64,000 nucleotides of DNA from Pseudomonas orientalis (GCF_002934065.1 NZ_CP018049.1:4276501-4340500); one strand, 5' to 3'. Positions 1 through 9,552 are shown, counted from the first letter of the stretch. A program made the numbers and translations. The notes: a model not told the origin generated them from the sequence alone.

Positions 1-1121
1 AGCTGCTCGGCACTGCCAACGCCCACTACACCGGCCTGCTTTCTTCGCTGGTGTACGCCGGGCCGATGATGGCGGCGATGATCCTCACGCCCATGTGGGG
101 GCGCCTGGGTGACCGTACCGGCCACAAGCCGATGATCATCCGCGCGTTGCTGGCGCTGGCGGTATGCCAGGCGCTGGCCGCCGTCACCTACGACCCTTGG
201 CTGCTGGTGCTCATCCGTGTGGCGCAAGGCGCGTTGGCCGGCTTCATCGCGGCGGCCCAGGCTTATGCGCTGGCGTGCTGCGGCGACGGCGGCCGCGGAC
301 ATATTCTGGCACGGCTGCAATCAGCCACCGCCGTGGGCTCCCTGGCCGGGCCGGTGCTGGGTGGCTGGCTGATGGATATATCCGGTTTCGCTTTGCTGTG
401 CTACAGCGCCACCGCAGTCTGCCTGATGTGCGCAATAATCAGCGTGTTCCTGCCCAGCGATTCACCACGCTCCAGACCTGCGCTCACGTCCAAGCCCGCT
501 GCACTTCCCAAAGGTTGGCTTGGCGCGATGCTGGGAATCATCGTATTGATCCAGGCCGCCAAGATGATGCCGCAACCGTTCTATGCCTTGTATGTCGCCG
601 ATGTTCTGCACGCGCCCGCGTGGCTGATCGGCGCCAGCTACGCCGCCAGCGCGCTGACCCTGGCGCTGTCCGCGCCGTTGTGGGGGCGCTTGTTTGACCG
701 GCACTCACCCGCGCGCACGCTACACATCATCGAATGGGTCACCTGGTTCTGCGCCCTGACCCTGGCCTTCACGGCCATGGCCGGGGAATGGTTGGGGTTC
801 CTTGCCAGCCGCCTGCTGTGGGGCGTATGGCAGGGTGCGTTGCTGCCGGTCGCCTACACCTTGATCGCCAACACCGTTGCCCCCAGCCAGCAGGGATTTG
901 CCTTGGGCATGGGCAACAGCGCCGCCAAGGCCGGTGCGTTGTGCGGTGCGCTGCTGGGTGGCATCGGCATGGCAATGGTGGGCCTGGCGCACAGCTTCTG
1001 GCTGGTGGCACTGACGTACGCCCTGGCTGCCGTGGGCATCCGCGCGATTCGTGCGTTCACCCGCACACCTCAAATGTCCGATTTTTCTGTCAATACTAAT
1101 AACTCAAAGGCAAGGTCATGA
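1..1121 (+). CDS. MFS transporter, probable siderophore exporter (5' truncated)
   Basis: The reading frame is open from base 3, so the start lies left of the window; about 372 residues are visible. It is a hydrophobic multi-helix protein with a typical major facilitator loop (GRLGDRTGHKP) near the visible start and a second similar loop (GRLFDRHSP) in the middle, as expected between helices 2-3 and 8-9. Its stop overlaps the start of the TonB receptor gene by 4 bp (ATGA), so the two are translationally coupled. MFS proteins beside receptors of this type (for example PvsC in vibrioferrin systems) export the apo-siderophore. That role is inferred from context; the biosynthetic genes would lie to the left. 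Confidence 0.85.
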   Translation, partial: LLGTANAHYTGLLSSLVYAGPMMAAMILTPMWGRLGDRTGHKPMIIRALLALAVCQALAAVTYDPWLLVLIRVAQGALAGFIAAAQAYALACCGDGGRGHILARLQSATAVGSLAGPVLGGWLMDISGFALLCYSATAVCLMCAIISVFLPSDSPRSRPALTSKPAALPKGWLGAMLGIIVLIQAAKMMPQPFYALYVADVLHAPAWLIGASYAASALTLALSAPLWGRLFDRHSPARTLHIIEWVTWFCALTLAFTAMAGEWLGFLASRLLWGVWQGALLPVAYTLIANTVAPSQQGFALGMGNSAAKAGALCGALLGGIGMAMVGLAHSFWLVALTYALAAVGIRAIRAFTRTPQMSDFSVNTNNSKARS

Positions 1122-3235
1122 ATACAACACAATGGGCGATTCTGTTGCCCCTGCTCGGGTCGATCAGCGCCCCCGTCTGGGCCGATCAGACTGAAGAAAC
1201 GCCAGCGGCCACCAGCCTGCAATTACAGGCCACGGTGGTCTCGGCCACGCGCAGTGAAACCAGCATCGCGGCGATCCCGGGCTCGGTGCAGGTGATCGAC
1301 GCAGAACAGATCCGCCAGCAGACGTCGGCGGGACGCCGGGTTGCCGATATTCTCGGGCAACTGGTCCCCGGCATTGCCCCCTCCAGTGGCGGCATGAGCA
1401 ACTTCGGCCAGACGCTGCGCGGGCGCAATACGCTGATCCTGATCGATGGGGTCTCCCAGAACGCCACGCGCGACAACTTCCGCCAGCTCAACAGCGTGGC
1501 GCCGGAAAGTATCGAGCGCATCGAAGTGATCTCCGGCGCCAGCAGTGTCTACGGCGCCGGCGCATCGGGTGGCATCATCAACATCATCACCAAGCGCAAC
1601 ACAGGTGAAGACCTGGCCTTCAGCAGCAAGATCGGCATGACGGCCGGCGACAACCTCAGCCGCAAGGGCTTTGCCTACCAGGCGTTCCAGAGCGCAACAG
1701 GCCGCCAGGGCCCGCTGGACTGGTACGTGTCGGGCAACACCGTGCAACGCAACGACCAGTTCGACGGCAATGGCAAGCGCATTCCCCAGGACACGTCCCA
1801 GGGCAGCAACATGGACACCGACACCTACGATCTGCAGGGTCGCTTCGGCTACGCGCTCGATGACGACAAGAAGATCAGCCTGTCGCTGCAGGACTACAAA
1901 GACGAACAGGACACCCGCTACACCAAGAACCCGCGCATCACCAGCGAGGCCGTCGCGGTGAAGGGTTTGGACCTGGATGACCAGCCGTCCACCCACAACC
2001 AGGCGGTCAACCTCAATTACGCCGACAAGGACTTCTACGGCCAGGGCCTGCAGGTGGAAAGTTACTGGCGCCGCGCGGATGCGCTGTTCTTCCCTGACCT
2101 GTCCCGGGGCCGGGCCGGCGTCTCGGACAACAACAGCGTGCAGGACGTATATGGCCTGCGCGCAGCCATCGACACACAGATGCCGGACATCGGCCCCGCG
2201 ACCGGCAACCTGGTGTGGGGTGCCGATTATGATCACGAAACCTCGCGCCAACGCGGCGACCAATACCGCGTCAACGGCCTGACGTATACCAAGACCGGTA
2301 CCACCTTCGAATTGGGCCCGGACATCCAGACCACCACCAAGGCGATCTTCGGCCAACTGTCCTATGACATCGGCGACTGGACCTTGCGCGGTGGCGTGCG
2401 CCGCGAATGGATCGAGAGCGATGTGGACGACAGCATCGCCTACGGCGAGATCGTTCAGACGGGCAACCGTGCAACACTGCCGGGCGGCACCCTCAAGTAT
2501 GACGACACCCTCTACAACCTCGGCGCGGTGTACCACCTGAGTGAAAACCAGGACGTGTTCGCCAACTTCAGCCAGGGTTTCTCCCTGCCGGATATCCAGC
2601 GTTTCCTGCGTGACGTCAACAGCACCTACAACATCCAGGACCTCAACGCCCAGGCGCTGAAGGTCGACAGCTATGAGCTGGGCTGGCGTGGCAACTGGGA
2701 CAAGTGGCTGGCCAATGTCACGGCGTATGAAAACACCTCGGATGTCACCCAGTTCTATGACGCCAATGACCGCGTGCTGCGCCTGATCAATCAGAAAGAG
2801 CGCGTGCGCGGTATCGAAACCAGCCTGACGTACAACGTCACCGACCAGTGGTCGGTAGGCGGCACCTACGCATATTCCAAAGGCGAAACCCAGCAGAACG
2901 GCAAATGGATCGACCTGCCCGCCACGCGTATTTCCCCGGCCAAGACCACCGCCTTTGTCGGCTATCAGCGTGACGACTACAGCCTGCGCCTGCAGGGCAT
3001 GCGCCTGGCCAATTATGACGCTGCCTTCAAGGACAACAATGGTCGCGATATCCAGGGCTACACCCTGGTTGACCTGCTGGGCTCGGTCAGGCTGCCGGTC
3101 GGTCGCCTCGAAGGTGCGGTGTACAACCTCACCAACCGCAACTATCAGAACATGTTCGCCCAGGCCAACGCCCGCGCACCGTACCCGAATGCCGAAGGTC
3201 GCACCTTCAGCCTGAGCTACGCGGTGGATTGGTAA
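1118..3235 (+). CDS. TonB-dependent ferric siderophore receptor, IutA/PvuA type
   Basis: 705 residues with a signal peptide (about 1-22, cleaved after VWA), a plug domain (about 40-165, with ATVVSATRSE and GRNTLILIDGV) and a long beta-barrel ending in an aromatic residue (SYAVDW), as is usual for outer-membrane proteins. The plug segments LVPGIAPSSGG and RIEVISGASSVYGAGASGG closely resemble the aerobactin receptor IutA and the vibrioferrin receptor PvuA, so a citrate or hydroxamate siderophore is the likely ligand. The gene is coupled to the upstream MFS exporter and followed by a strong terminator. The exact ligand cannot be read from the sequence. Confidence 0.88.
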   Translation: MNTTQWAILLPLLGSISAPVWADQTEETPAATSLQLQATVVSATRSETSIAAIPGSVQVIDAEQIRQQTSAGRRVADILGQLVPGIAPSSGGMSNFGQTLRGRNTLILIDGVSQNATRDNFRQLNSVAPESIERIEVISGASSVYGAGASGGIINIITKRNTGEDLAFSSKIGMTAGDNLSRKGFAYQAFQSATGRQGPLDWYVSGNTVQRNDQFDGNGKRIPQDTSQGSNMDTDTYDLQGRFGYALDDDKKISLSLQDYKDEQDTRYTKNPRITSEAVAVKGLDLDDQPSTHNQAVNLNYADKDFYGQGLQVESYWRRADALFFPDLSRGRAGVSDNNSVQDVYGLRAAIDTQMPDIGPATGNLVWGADYDHETSRQRGDQYRVNGLTYTKTGTTFELGPDIQTTTKAIFGQLSYDIGDWTLRGGVRREWIESDVDDSIAYGEIVQTGNRATLPGGTLKYDDTLYNLGAVYHLSENQDVFANFSQGFSLPDIQRFLRDVNSTYNIQDLNAQALKVDSYELGWRGNWDKWLANVTAYENTSDVTQFYDANDRVLRLINQKERVRGIETSLTYNVTDQWSVGGTYAYSKGETQQNGKWIDLPATRISPAKTTAFVGYQRDDYSLRLQGMRLANYDAAFKDNNGRDIQGYTLVDLLGSVRLPVGRLEGAVYNLTNRNYQNMFAQANARAPYPNAEGRTFSLSYAVDW

Positions 3236-3261
3236 TCCGGCAGGCGCTGCACGCTAAAAAC

Positions 3262-3289
3262 ACAAACCCCGCCTGTTGGCGGGGTTTGT
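3262..3289 (+). terminator. Rho-independent terminator after the TonB receptor
   Basis: Perfect 12-bp stem (acaaaccccgcc / ggcggggtttgt) with a TGTT loop, followed by a T-rich stretch, 26 bp past the receptor stop. The symmetry means it can also serve the convergent DUF2058 gene that ends at 3303. Confidence 0.85.
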
Positions 3290-3302
3290 TGTTTCTACGG
3301 CC

Positions 3303-3848
3303 TTACCACATCAGATCATCCGGGATCTGGTAGGCGGCGTACGGATCATCCTCATCCGGCACCTGGCTTTCGGTCAGGAGGTTGAGCTGCACGATACGTT
3401 CCGGCGCGCGCTCCTGGATCTTCAGCGCGGCTTCACGCGGGATCACTTCGTAGCCGCCGCCGTGGTGCACGATGGCCAGGGAGCCATTGCTGAGCTTATT
3501 GCGCATCAGCGTGTTGACCGACAGGCGCTTGACCTTCTTGTCATCCACGAAGTTGTAGTAGTCCTCGGTGGTCAACTTTGGCAGCCGCGAGGTTTCGATC
3601 AATTGCTTGACCTGGGCCGTACGGGCCTTGGCCTCGGCTTTTTCCTGCTGCTGGCGGTTCAGCTCCTGATCGCGCTTGACCTTCTCGGCGTGCGCCTCGG
3701 CGGCCAGGCGCGCCTGGGTGTCATCGACCTCAGCCTGGCCCTTGTGGACCAGGCGCTGCTGTTTCTGCTTCTCTTTGCCGACCTGCTTGGCCTGCTTTTG
3801 GTTGACCAGACCTGCTTTGAGCAACTGGTCGCGAAGGGAAAGGCTCAT
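3303..3848 (-). CDS. DUF2058 family protein (YaiL-like)
   Basis: 181 residues. The N-terminal half is highly charged (rich in K, Q and E) and predicted to be a long coiled coil (about 15-90). The C-terminal half carries the conserved DUF2058 segment with KLTTEDYYNFVDDKKVKRLSV and HHGGGYEVIP. The family is described as nucleoprotein or polynucleotide-associated, without an established reaction. It lies 25 bp downstream of mazG on the same strand and is probably co-transcribed with it. Confidence 0.85.
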   Translation of the reverse strand: MSLSLRDQLLKAGLVNQKQAKQVGKEKQKQQRLVHKGQAEVDDTQARLAAEAHAEKVKRDQELNRQQQEKAEAKARTAQVKQLIETSRLPKLTTEDYYNFVDDKKVKRLSVNTLMRNKLSNGSLAIVHHGGGYEVIPREAALKIQERAPERIVQLNLLTESQVPDEDDPYAAYQIPDDLMW

Positions 3849-3873
3849 GGTACTTACTCACTTGGGCAACTGC

Positions 3874-4707
3874 TCAACCGCAGCTGGATACATTCTTTTC
3901 GTGGCGTTTGGCTTCGCCCCACAGGGCGTCCAACGTTTCGAGGGTGCAATCTTCTATGGGTTGGTGCGTGTCGCGCAATGCCTGTTCGATAAATCGGAAA
4001 CGTCGCTCGAATTTGGCATTGGCACCGCGCAGCGCGGTTTCAGGGTCGACCTTGAGGTGACGGGCCAGGTTGACCGCTGCGAACAACAGGTCACCCACCT
4101 CATCGGCAATCGCCGCCGCGTCGTTATCGGCCATGGCTTCGAGCACTTCATCCAGCTCTTCGCGTACGTTGTCCACCACCGGCAACGCCGACGGCCAGTC
4201 GAAACCCACCTGGCTGGCCCGCTTTTGCAATTTGGCGGCACGGGACAGCGACGGCAAGGCGGTGGGCACATCATCAAGCAGGGACAGTTGCTCAGGCGCG
4301 TCGGATTTTTCCGCGCGTTCCTCGGCCTTGATCTGCTCCCAGCGCTGCTTGACCTGCTCTTCGCTCAACTGCGGGATATCCAGCGGTGCGTAAAGATCGC
4401 CGGTAGGGAACACATGGGGATGACGCCGGATCAGCTTGCGGGTGATGCTGTCGATCACGCCGGCAAATTCGAAGCGCCCTTCTTCGCGCGCCAGTTGGCT
4501 GTAATACACCACCTGGAACAGCAGGTCGCCCAGCTCGCCTTGCAGATGATCGAAGTCGCCGCGCTCGATGGCATCGGCCACCTCGTAGGCTTCTTCAAGG
4601 GTATGCGGCACGATAGTGGCGTAGGTCTGCTTGATGTCCCACGGGCACCCGTATTGCGGGTCGCGCAGGCGGTTCATCAGGTGTAGCAGGTCGTCTAGTG
4701 AATACAT
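3874..4707 (-). CDS. mazG: Nucleoside triphosphate pyrophosphohydrolase MazG
   Basis: 277 residues with two tandem MazG folds. The first carries LEEAYEVADAIE and GDLLFQVVYYSQLA (about 30-85). The second carries REELDEVLEAMA and DEVGDLLFAAVNLARHLK (about 165-215). Both show the acidic EExxE...ExxD pattern that binds Mg2+. It hydrolyses NTPs and dNTPs to NMPs and pyrophosphate, and in E. coli modulates ppGpp and MazF toxicity. The start at 4707 (MYSLDDLL) has GGAAAGAG upstream; a longer frame to 4761 runs through a REP hairpin and is rejected. It sits directly downstream of relA, which fits a stringent-response link. Confidence 0.95.
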   Translation of the reverse strand: MYSLDDLLHLMNRLRDPQYGCPWDIKQTYATIVPHTLEEAYEVADAIERGDFDHLQGELGDLLFQVVYYSQLAREEGRFEFAGVIDSITRKLIRRHPHVFPTGDLYAPLDIPQLSEEQVKQRWEQIKAEERAEKSDAPEQLSLLDDVPTALPSLSRAAKLQKRASQVGFDWPSALPVVDNVREELDEVLEAMADNDAAAIADEVGDLLFAAVNLARHLKVDPETALRGANAKFERRFRFIEQALRDTHQPIEDCTLETLDALWGEAKRHEKNVSSCG

Positions 4708-4732
4708 CGATCTCTTTCCACTGAAGATCCAG

Positions 4733-4760
4733 TGTGGGAGGGGGCAAGCCCCCTCCCACA
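4733..4760. repeat. Single REP hairpin between relA and mazG
   Basis: Perfect 12-bp inverted repeat (TGTGGGAGGGGG / CCCCCTCCCACA) with a CAAG loop, matching the Pseudomonas REP consensus. It lies in the 67-bp relA-mazG gap and could form a stable mRNA hairpin that changes the ratio of the two products. Confidence 0.85.
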
Positions 4761-4774
4761 TTATTTAACTGCGT

Positions 4775-7021
4775 TCACCCAGGGGTGCGATTGCGCCGCG
4801 TCTCAATGATGTTCGGCAGCTGGGAAATCCGCCCCAGCAACCGCCCCAGCGCGTCGAGCCCCGGAATCTCGATGGTCAGGGACATCAGCGCGGTGTTGTC
4901 CTCCTTGTTCGAGCGGGTGTTGACCGCGAGTACGTTGATCCGCTCATTGAGCAGCACTTGCGAGACGTCACGCAGCAAACCGGAACGGTCGTAGGCGCGG
5001 ATGATGATGTCCACCGGGTAGGTGAGCACCGGCACCGGGCCCCAGCTGACCTGGATGATCCGCTCCGGCTCGCGCCCGCCCAATTGCAGCACCGAGGCGC
5101 AGTCCTGGCGGTGAATGCTCACGCCGCGGCCCTGGGTGATGTAGCCGACGATGGCGTCGCCGGGCAACGGCTGGCAGCAGCCGGCCATTTGCGTCATCAG
5201 GTTGCCCACGCCCTGGATCTGGATATCGCCACGCTTGCCGGGCTTGTAGCCGGTGGCCTTGCGCGGGATCAGTTCCAACTGCTCGTTGCCACGCTCCGGC
5301 TCCACCAGTTGCTGGGCCAGGTTGACCAACTGGGCCAGGCGCAAGTCGCCGGCACCGAGGGCGGCGAACATGTCTTCGGCGATCTTCATGTTGGCCTTTT
5401 CGGCCAGCTTGTCGAAGTCCACCTGCGGCAGGCCCAGGCGCGCCAGTTCGCGTTCGAGCAGGGTCTTGCCGGCGGCGACGTTCTGGTCGCGGGCCTGCAG
5501 CTTGAACCAGTGGACGATCTTCGCCCGTGCCCGTGAGGTGGTGATATACCCCAGGTTCGGGTTCAGCCAGTCGCGGCTCGGCGTGCCGTGCTTGCTGGTG
5601 ATGATCTCGACCTGCTCACCGGTTTGCAGGCTGTAGTTGAGCGGCACGATGCGCCCGTTGATCTTGGCGCCACGGCAGTTGTGGCCGATTTCGGTGTGCA
5701 CGCGGTAAGCGAAGTCCAGCGGCGTGGCGCCCTTGGGCAGGTCGATGGCGTGACCGTCGGGGGTGAAGATGTAGACCCGGTCCGGTTCGATATCCACGCG
5801 CAGCTGTTCGGCCAGGCCGCCGATGTCGCCGAGTTCTTCGTGCCACTCCAGTACCTGACGCAGCCAGGAGATCTTCTCTTCGTACTGGTTCGACCCGGCC
5901 TTGACGTCGGTGCCCTTGTAGCGCCAATGGGCGCAGACGCCCAACTCGGCCTCTTCGTGCATGGCGTGGGTGCGGATCTGCACTTCGAGCACCTTGCCCT
6001 CAGGACCGATCACCGCCGTGTGCAGCGAGCGATAGCCGTTTTCCTTGGGGTTGGCGATGTAGTCGTCGAACTCTTTGGGAATGTGGCGCCACAGCGTGTG
6101 GACGATCCCCAGCGCGGTGTAGCAATCGCGCATTTCCGGCACCAGCACACGCACGGCCCGTACGTCGTAGATCTGGCTGAACGCCAGGCCCTTGCGCTGC
6201 ATTTTGCGCCAGATCGAATAGATGTGCTTGGCGCGGCCGCTGATGTCGGCATCGACGCCGGTGGCCTGCAACTCGGCACGCAACTGGCCCATCACGTCGC
6301 TGATAAAGCGCTCGCGGTCGAGCCGCCGCTCATGCAGCAGCGTGGCGATCTGTTTGTATTGATCGGGTTCGAGGTAGCGGAAGGACAGGTCCTCCAGCTC
6401 CCATTTGATATGACCGATGCCCAGGCGGTGCGCCAACGGCGCGTAGATGTCGAAGACTTCGCGGGCAACGCGGTTGCGTTTTTCGTCGTCGGCGGTTTTC
6501 ACCGCACGGATCGCGCAGGTACGTTCAGCCAGCTTGATCAGCGCGACGCGGACGTCGTCGACCATCGCCACCAGCATCTTGCGCAGGTTTTCCACCTGGC
6601 CCTGGGTCCCCAGCACCATGGACTGGCGCGGGCTGAGGCTGGCACTGATGGCCGCCATGCGCAGCACGCCGTCGATCAGCTTGGCCACCACTGCGCCGAA
6701 ACGCTGGCTGACGGTCGGCAACGGGATATGCCCTTCGCGCACGCCGCGATAGAGCACGGCGGCAATCAGCGAATCCTGGTCCAGCTTGAGATCGGCGAGG
6801 ATCTCGGCGATTTCCAACCCGGTACGAAAGCTTGAAGTGCCCTCCGCCCACAGGTTCTTGGCCGCATTGTCCTGCTGTTCAGACTCACGAGCGAACTCGC
6901 AGGCTGCTTTCAAGGCTTCACGGTCCAGTGCCGGGTCGACACTGACGGCATGATCCAGCCATGCCTCGAGATTGATACTGCCGTCGGTGTTGATCGGCTG
7001 GTGTGCTCTCACCTGTACCAT
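4775..7021 (-). CDS. relA: GTP pyrophosphokinase RelA (ppGpp synthetase)
   Basis: 748 residues. The order is a degenerate hydrolase domain (where SpoT has the HD motif this protein reads LYRGVREG, so hydrolase activity should be absent), a synthetase domain with KEFDDYIANPKENGYRSLHT, a TGS domain (VYIFTPDGHAIDLPKGATPLDF), a conserved Cys-containing zinc-finger region and a C-terminal ACT domain. The EFDD signature in the synthetase domain marks the monofunctional, ribosome-activated RelA class rather than SpoT. It makes (p)ppGpp from GTP/GDP and ATP during amino-acid starvation. The start at 7021 (MVQVRAHQ) has GGGAAGGTAAG upstream. The operon order cysM-rlmD-relA-mazG is conserved in Pseudomonas. 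Confidence 0.96.
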   Translation of the reverse strand: MVQVRAHQPINTDGSINLEAWLDHAVSVDPALDREALKAACEFARESEQQDNAAKNLWAEGTSSFRTGLEIAEILADLKLDQDSLIAAVLYRGVREGHIPLPTVSQRFGAVVAKLIDGVLRMAAISASLSPRQSMVLGTQGQVENLRKMLVAMVDDVRVALIKLAERTCAIRAVKTADDEKRNRVAREVFDIYAPLAHRLGIGHIKWELEDLSFRYLEPDQYKQIATLLHERRLDRERFISDVMGQLRAELQATGVDADISGRAKHIYSIWRKMQRKGLAFSQIYDVRAVRVLVPEMRDCYTALGIVHTLWRHIPKEFDDYIANPKENGYRSLHTAVIGPEGKVLEVQIRTHAMHEEAELGVCAHWRYKGTDVKAGSNQYEEKISWLRQVLEWHEELGDIGGLAEQLRVDIEPDRVYIFTPDGHAIDLPKGATPLDFAYRVHTEIGHNCRGAKINGRIVPLNYSLQTGEQVEIITSKHGTPSRDWLNPNLGYITTSRARAKIVHWFKLQARDQNVAAGKTLLERELARLGLPQVDFDKLAEKANMKIAEDMFAALGAGDLRLAQLVNLAQQLVEPERGNEQLELIPRKATGYKPGKRGDIQIQGVGNLMTQMAGCCQPLPGDAIVGYITQGRGVSIHRQDCASVLQLGGREPERIIQVSWGPVPVLTYPVDIIIRAYDRSGLLRDVSQVLLNERINVLAVNTRSNKEDNTALMSLTIEIPGLDALGRLLGRISQLPNIIETRRNRTPG

Positions 7022-7141
7022 CTTGCTTACCTTCCCTACGACGCACCTTGGATGCGCCAAAAATCATCGCCGACCTTGCTGCAGATTCCCTGGCAGTTCA
7101 CGGCCCTGGAGACTGCAGGCCAGTCGGATTAAACGGGCATC

Positions 7142-8494
7142 CTAGCCCGCTTCAAATAACGCCATGGCCTCGACATGCGCTGTCTGCGGAAACATGTCGA
7201 GGATCCCGGCACGCTTTAGCCGGTAGCCTTGCTTGACCAACTCAACCGTGTCCCGCGCCAGCGTCGCCGGATTGCAGGACACATACACCAGGCGCCTGGC
7301 CCCCAGGGTGGCAAGTCTGCGCACAACTTCCTGGGCACCGTCGCGCGGTGGGTCCAAGAGTACCGCAGAAAAGCCCTGTTTGGCCCATTCCGCGTCAGTC
7401 AGGGGCTGGGACAAATCGGCCTGAAAAAACCGTGCATTATGCAAATTGTTGCTTAGGGCATTCTGTGCCGCACGCTCCACCATGGTCTGCACGCCTTCCA
7501 CGGCAACGACTTCGCGTACCTGCCTGGCCAGTGGCAGGGCAAAATTGCCCAGCCCGCAAAACAGGTCCAGCACCCGTTCATCGGCTTGCGGCGCCAGCCA
7601 TTCCAGAGCCTGGGCGACCATCGCCTCGTTGACCCCGGCATTGACCTGCACAAAATCACCCGGCCGGTACGCCAGCTCCAGGTCCCACGCCTCCAGGCGG
7701 AAACCGAGCGCGTTACCCGGCTCGACCGGCTCCGGCTGGCCCTCGCCCTGCAGCCACAACTGGGCATCATGGAAGGTGCAAAATTCTTTCAACACCTGCA
7801 TGTCCGCCTCGGACAGCGGTGCCATATGCCGCAGCAACACGGCGATGGCCGTACCACTGAACAACTCCACGTGCCCCAACGCCTGAGGCTTGCTCAAACG
7901 GCGCAGCATGTTCGGCAGACGCTGCATGATCGGTTGCAAGGCCTGTACCAGTACCGGGCAATCATCGATGGCGATGATGTCCTGGCTGGCCACGGCGCGG
8001 AAGCCTACTTCAAGCTGCTTCGCCTTGGCATCCCAGCGCACGGCCACACGGGCGCGGCGCCGGTAGCCGAATTCCGGCCCGCTCAAAGGCGCAGCCCACG
8101 CTTGCGGTTCGACACCGGCCACACGGGACAATTGCTCGGCGAGCATGCGCTGTTTCAGCGCAAGTTGTTCGGCATGGGGCAGGTGTTGCACGCTGCAGCC
8201 GCCACAGCGGCCAAAATGTGGGCACGGCGCCGGACGGCGCAGTTCGCTGGCCGTGAACACACGTTCGGTGCGCGCCTCGACCACCTTGCCGTGGGCGCCC
8301 AGCACCCGCGCTTCGACTTCTTCACCGGCCAGCGCACCGTTGACGAACCAGGTGCGCCCTTCGAAGAACACAATGCCGCGCCCGTCGTTGGCCAGGCGTT
8401 CGATGGTCAGGCGTTGTTTCTTGCCCACGGGAATCTGAGGGGCCCGGCTGCCGCCCGTCGGTTGGAAACGCAGGCCTCTCTCGTGCTTGGCCAT
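7142..8494 (-). CDS. rlmD: 23S rRNA (uracil-1939-C5)-methyltransferase RlmD
   Basis: 450 residues: an N-terminal TRAM-like RNA-binding domain (about 22-80), the iron-sulfur cysteines C91, C97 and C100 (CPHFGRCGGC) with a fourth at about 178 (IDDCPVL), and a Rossmann methyltransferase domain with the SAM motif LDLFCGLGNFALPLA. The segments LLDPPRDGA and VSCNPATLARD contain the catalytic cysteine. It methylates U1939 of 23S rRNA using SAM. Its ATG overlaps the cysM stop by one base (TGATG), so the genes are translationally coupled. Confidence 0.95.
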   Translation of the reverse strand: MAKHERGLRFQPTGGSRAPQIPVGKKQRLTIERLANDGRGIVFFEGRTWFVNGALAGEEVEARVLGAHGKVVEARTERVFTASELRRPAPCPHFGRCGGCSVQHLPHAEQLALKQRMLAEQLSRVAGVEPQAWAAPLSGPEFGYRRRARVAVRWDAKAKQLEVGFRAVASQDIIAIDDCPVLVQALQPIMQRLPNMLRRLSKPQALGHVELFSGTAIAVLLRHMAPLSEADMQVLKEFCTFHDAQLWLQGEGQPEPVEPGNALGFRLEAWDLELAYRPGDFVQVNAGVNEAMVAQALEWLAPQADERVLDLFCGLGNFALPLARQVREVVAVEGVQTMVERAAQNALSNNLHNARFFQADLSQPLTDAEWAKQGFSAVLLDPPRDGAQEVVRRLATLGARRLVYVSCNPATLARDTVELVKQGYRLKRAGILDMFPQTAHVEAMALFEAG

Positions 8495-9396
8495 CAGTTG
8501 GGTTCGTCGAAGATGCCGGTCGACAGGTAGCGGTCGCCTCGGTCACAGATGATCGCGACGATCACCGCGTTTTCCACTTCTTCGGACAGGCGCAACATAC
8601 CGGCCACCGCACCACCGGACGACACACCGCAGAAGATGCCCTCTTCACGGGCCAGGCGGCGGGTGGTGTCTTCGGCTTCACGCTGGGCCATGTCGATGAT
8701 GCGGTCCACGCGCGTGGCGTTGTAGATCCTGGGCAAATACTCTTCGGGCCAGCGGCGGATACCGGGGATGGCCGCGCCTTCCATCGGTTGCAGGCCGACA
8801 ATCTGAATCGCCGGGTTCTGCTCCTTGAGGTAGCGCGAATTGCCCATGATGGTGCCGGTGGTGCCCATGGAGCTGACGAAATGGGTGATGGTGCCCTGGG
8901 TCTGGCGCCAGATTTCCGGGCCGGTGCTGGTGTAGTGCGCTTCGGGGTTATCCCCATTGGCAAACTGGTCCAGCACCAGGCCACGGCCTTCGGCGGCCAG
9001 GCGTTCGGCGAGGTCGCGCGCGCCTTCCATGCCCTCTTCCTGGGTAACCAGGATCAACTGGGCGCCATACGCGGTCATCGCCGCCTTGCGCTCGGCGCTG
9101 CCGTTGTCGGGCATGATCAGCACCATCTTGTAACCCTTGATCGCGGCGGCCATGGCCAGGGCGATCCCGGTATTACCCGAGGTGGCTTCGATCAGCGTGT
9201 CTCCCGGCTTGATCTGCCCGCGCAGTTCGGCGCGGGTGATCATCGACAGCGCCGGACGATCCTTGACGGACCCGGCGGGGTTGTTGCCTTCAAGCTTGAG
9301 CAACAGGGTATTGCTGGTGTCACCCGCCATGCGTTGCAAGCGGACCAGGGGTGTGTTGCCGACGCAATCGGCGATTGTTGGGTACTGCAAGGTCAT
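8494..9396 (-). CDS. cysM: Cysteine synthase B (O-acetylserine sulfhydrylase)
   Basis: 300 residues of the beta-family PLP enzymes. The PLP lysine is K45 in NNPAGSVKDRPAL, followed by the TSGNTG phosphate-binding loop and a GTTGTIMG loop. It makes L-cysteine from O-acetyl-L-serine and sulfide or thiosulfate. The start at 9396 (MTLQYPTIADC) matches the family length (about 300); an upstream in-frame ATG at 9462 would add 22 unrelated residues. First gene of the leftward cysM-rlmD-relA-mazG run. Confidence 0.95.
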   Translation of the reverse strand: MTLQYPTIADCVGNTPLVRLQRMAGDTSNTLLLKLEGNNPAGSVKDRPALSMITRAELRGQIKPGDTLIEATSGNTGIALAMAAAIKGYKMVLIMPDNGSAERKAAMTAYGAQLILVTQEEGMEGARDLAERLAAEGRGLVLDQFANGDNPEAHYTSTGPEIWRQTQGTITHFVSSMGTTGTIMGNSRYLKEQNPAIQIVGLQPMEGAAIPGIRRWPEEYLPRIYNATRVDRIIDMAQREAEDTTRRLAREEGIFCGVSSGGAVAGMLRLSEEVENAVIVAIICDRGDRYLSTGIFDEPN

Positions 9397-9524
9397 GGCG
9401 TATTCGCAATCCAGACTGCGGGGGCGGACATCATACCGGGAAAGGTCGGCAGGCCATATCACGCAAAGTGTGGTGCTTATAAGGTAAAGCTATAACGCTT
9501 TGTGTTTCACCCGAGTCGGGCCAA

Positions 9525-9552
9525 GGAACTGAGCGCCCCTGCCAACCACTTA
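9525..9552 (+). promoter_or_regulatory. HrpL-type promoter box (hrp box)
   Basis: GGAACT, a 15-nt spacer, then CCACTTA. This is an exact match to the HrpL/RspL sigma-factor consensus GGAAC(C/T)-N15/16-CCACNNA used by type III secretion genes in Pseudomonas. It lies 88 bp upstream of the GDPD gene start on the same strand, with no other gene between. Confidence 0.75.

Noticed and set aside
1223..2536. Long minus-strand open frame (437 codons) opposite the TonB receptor gene
   Set aside because: Shadow frame of a high-GC gene; its product is Val/Ala/His-rich without a family or ribosome-binding site, while the plus strand encodes a clear receptor.
5588..6835. Long plus-strand open frame (415 codons) opposite relA
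   Set aside because: Antisense shadow of relA; no start signal and a composition typical of reverse-frame translation.
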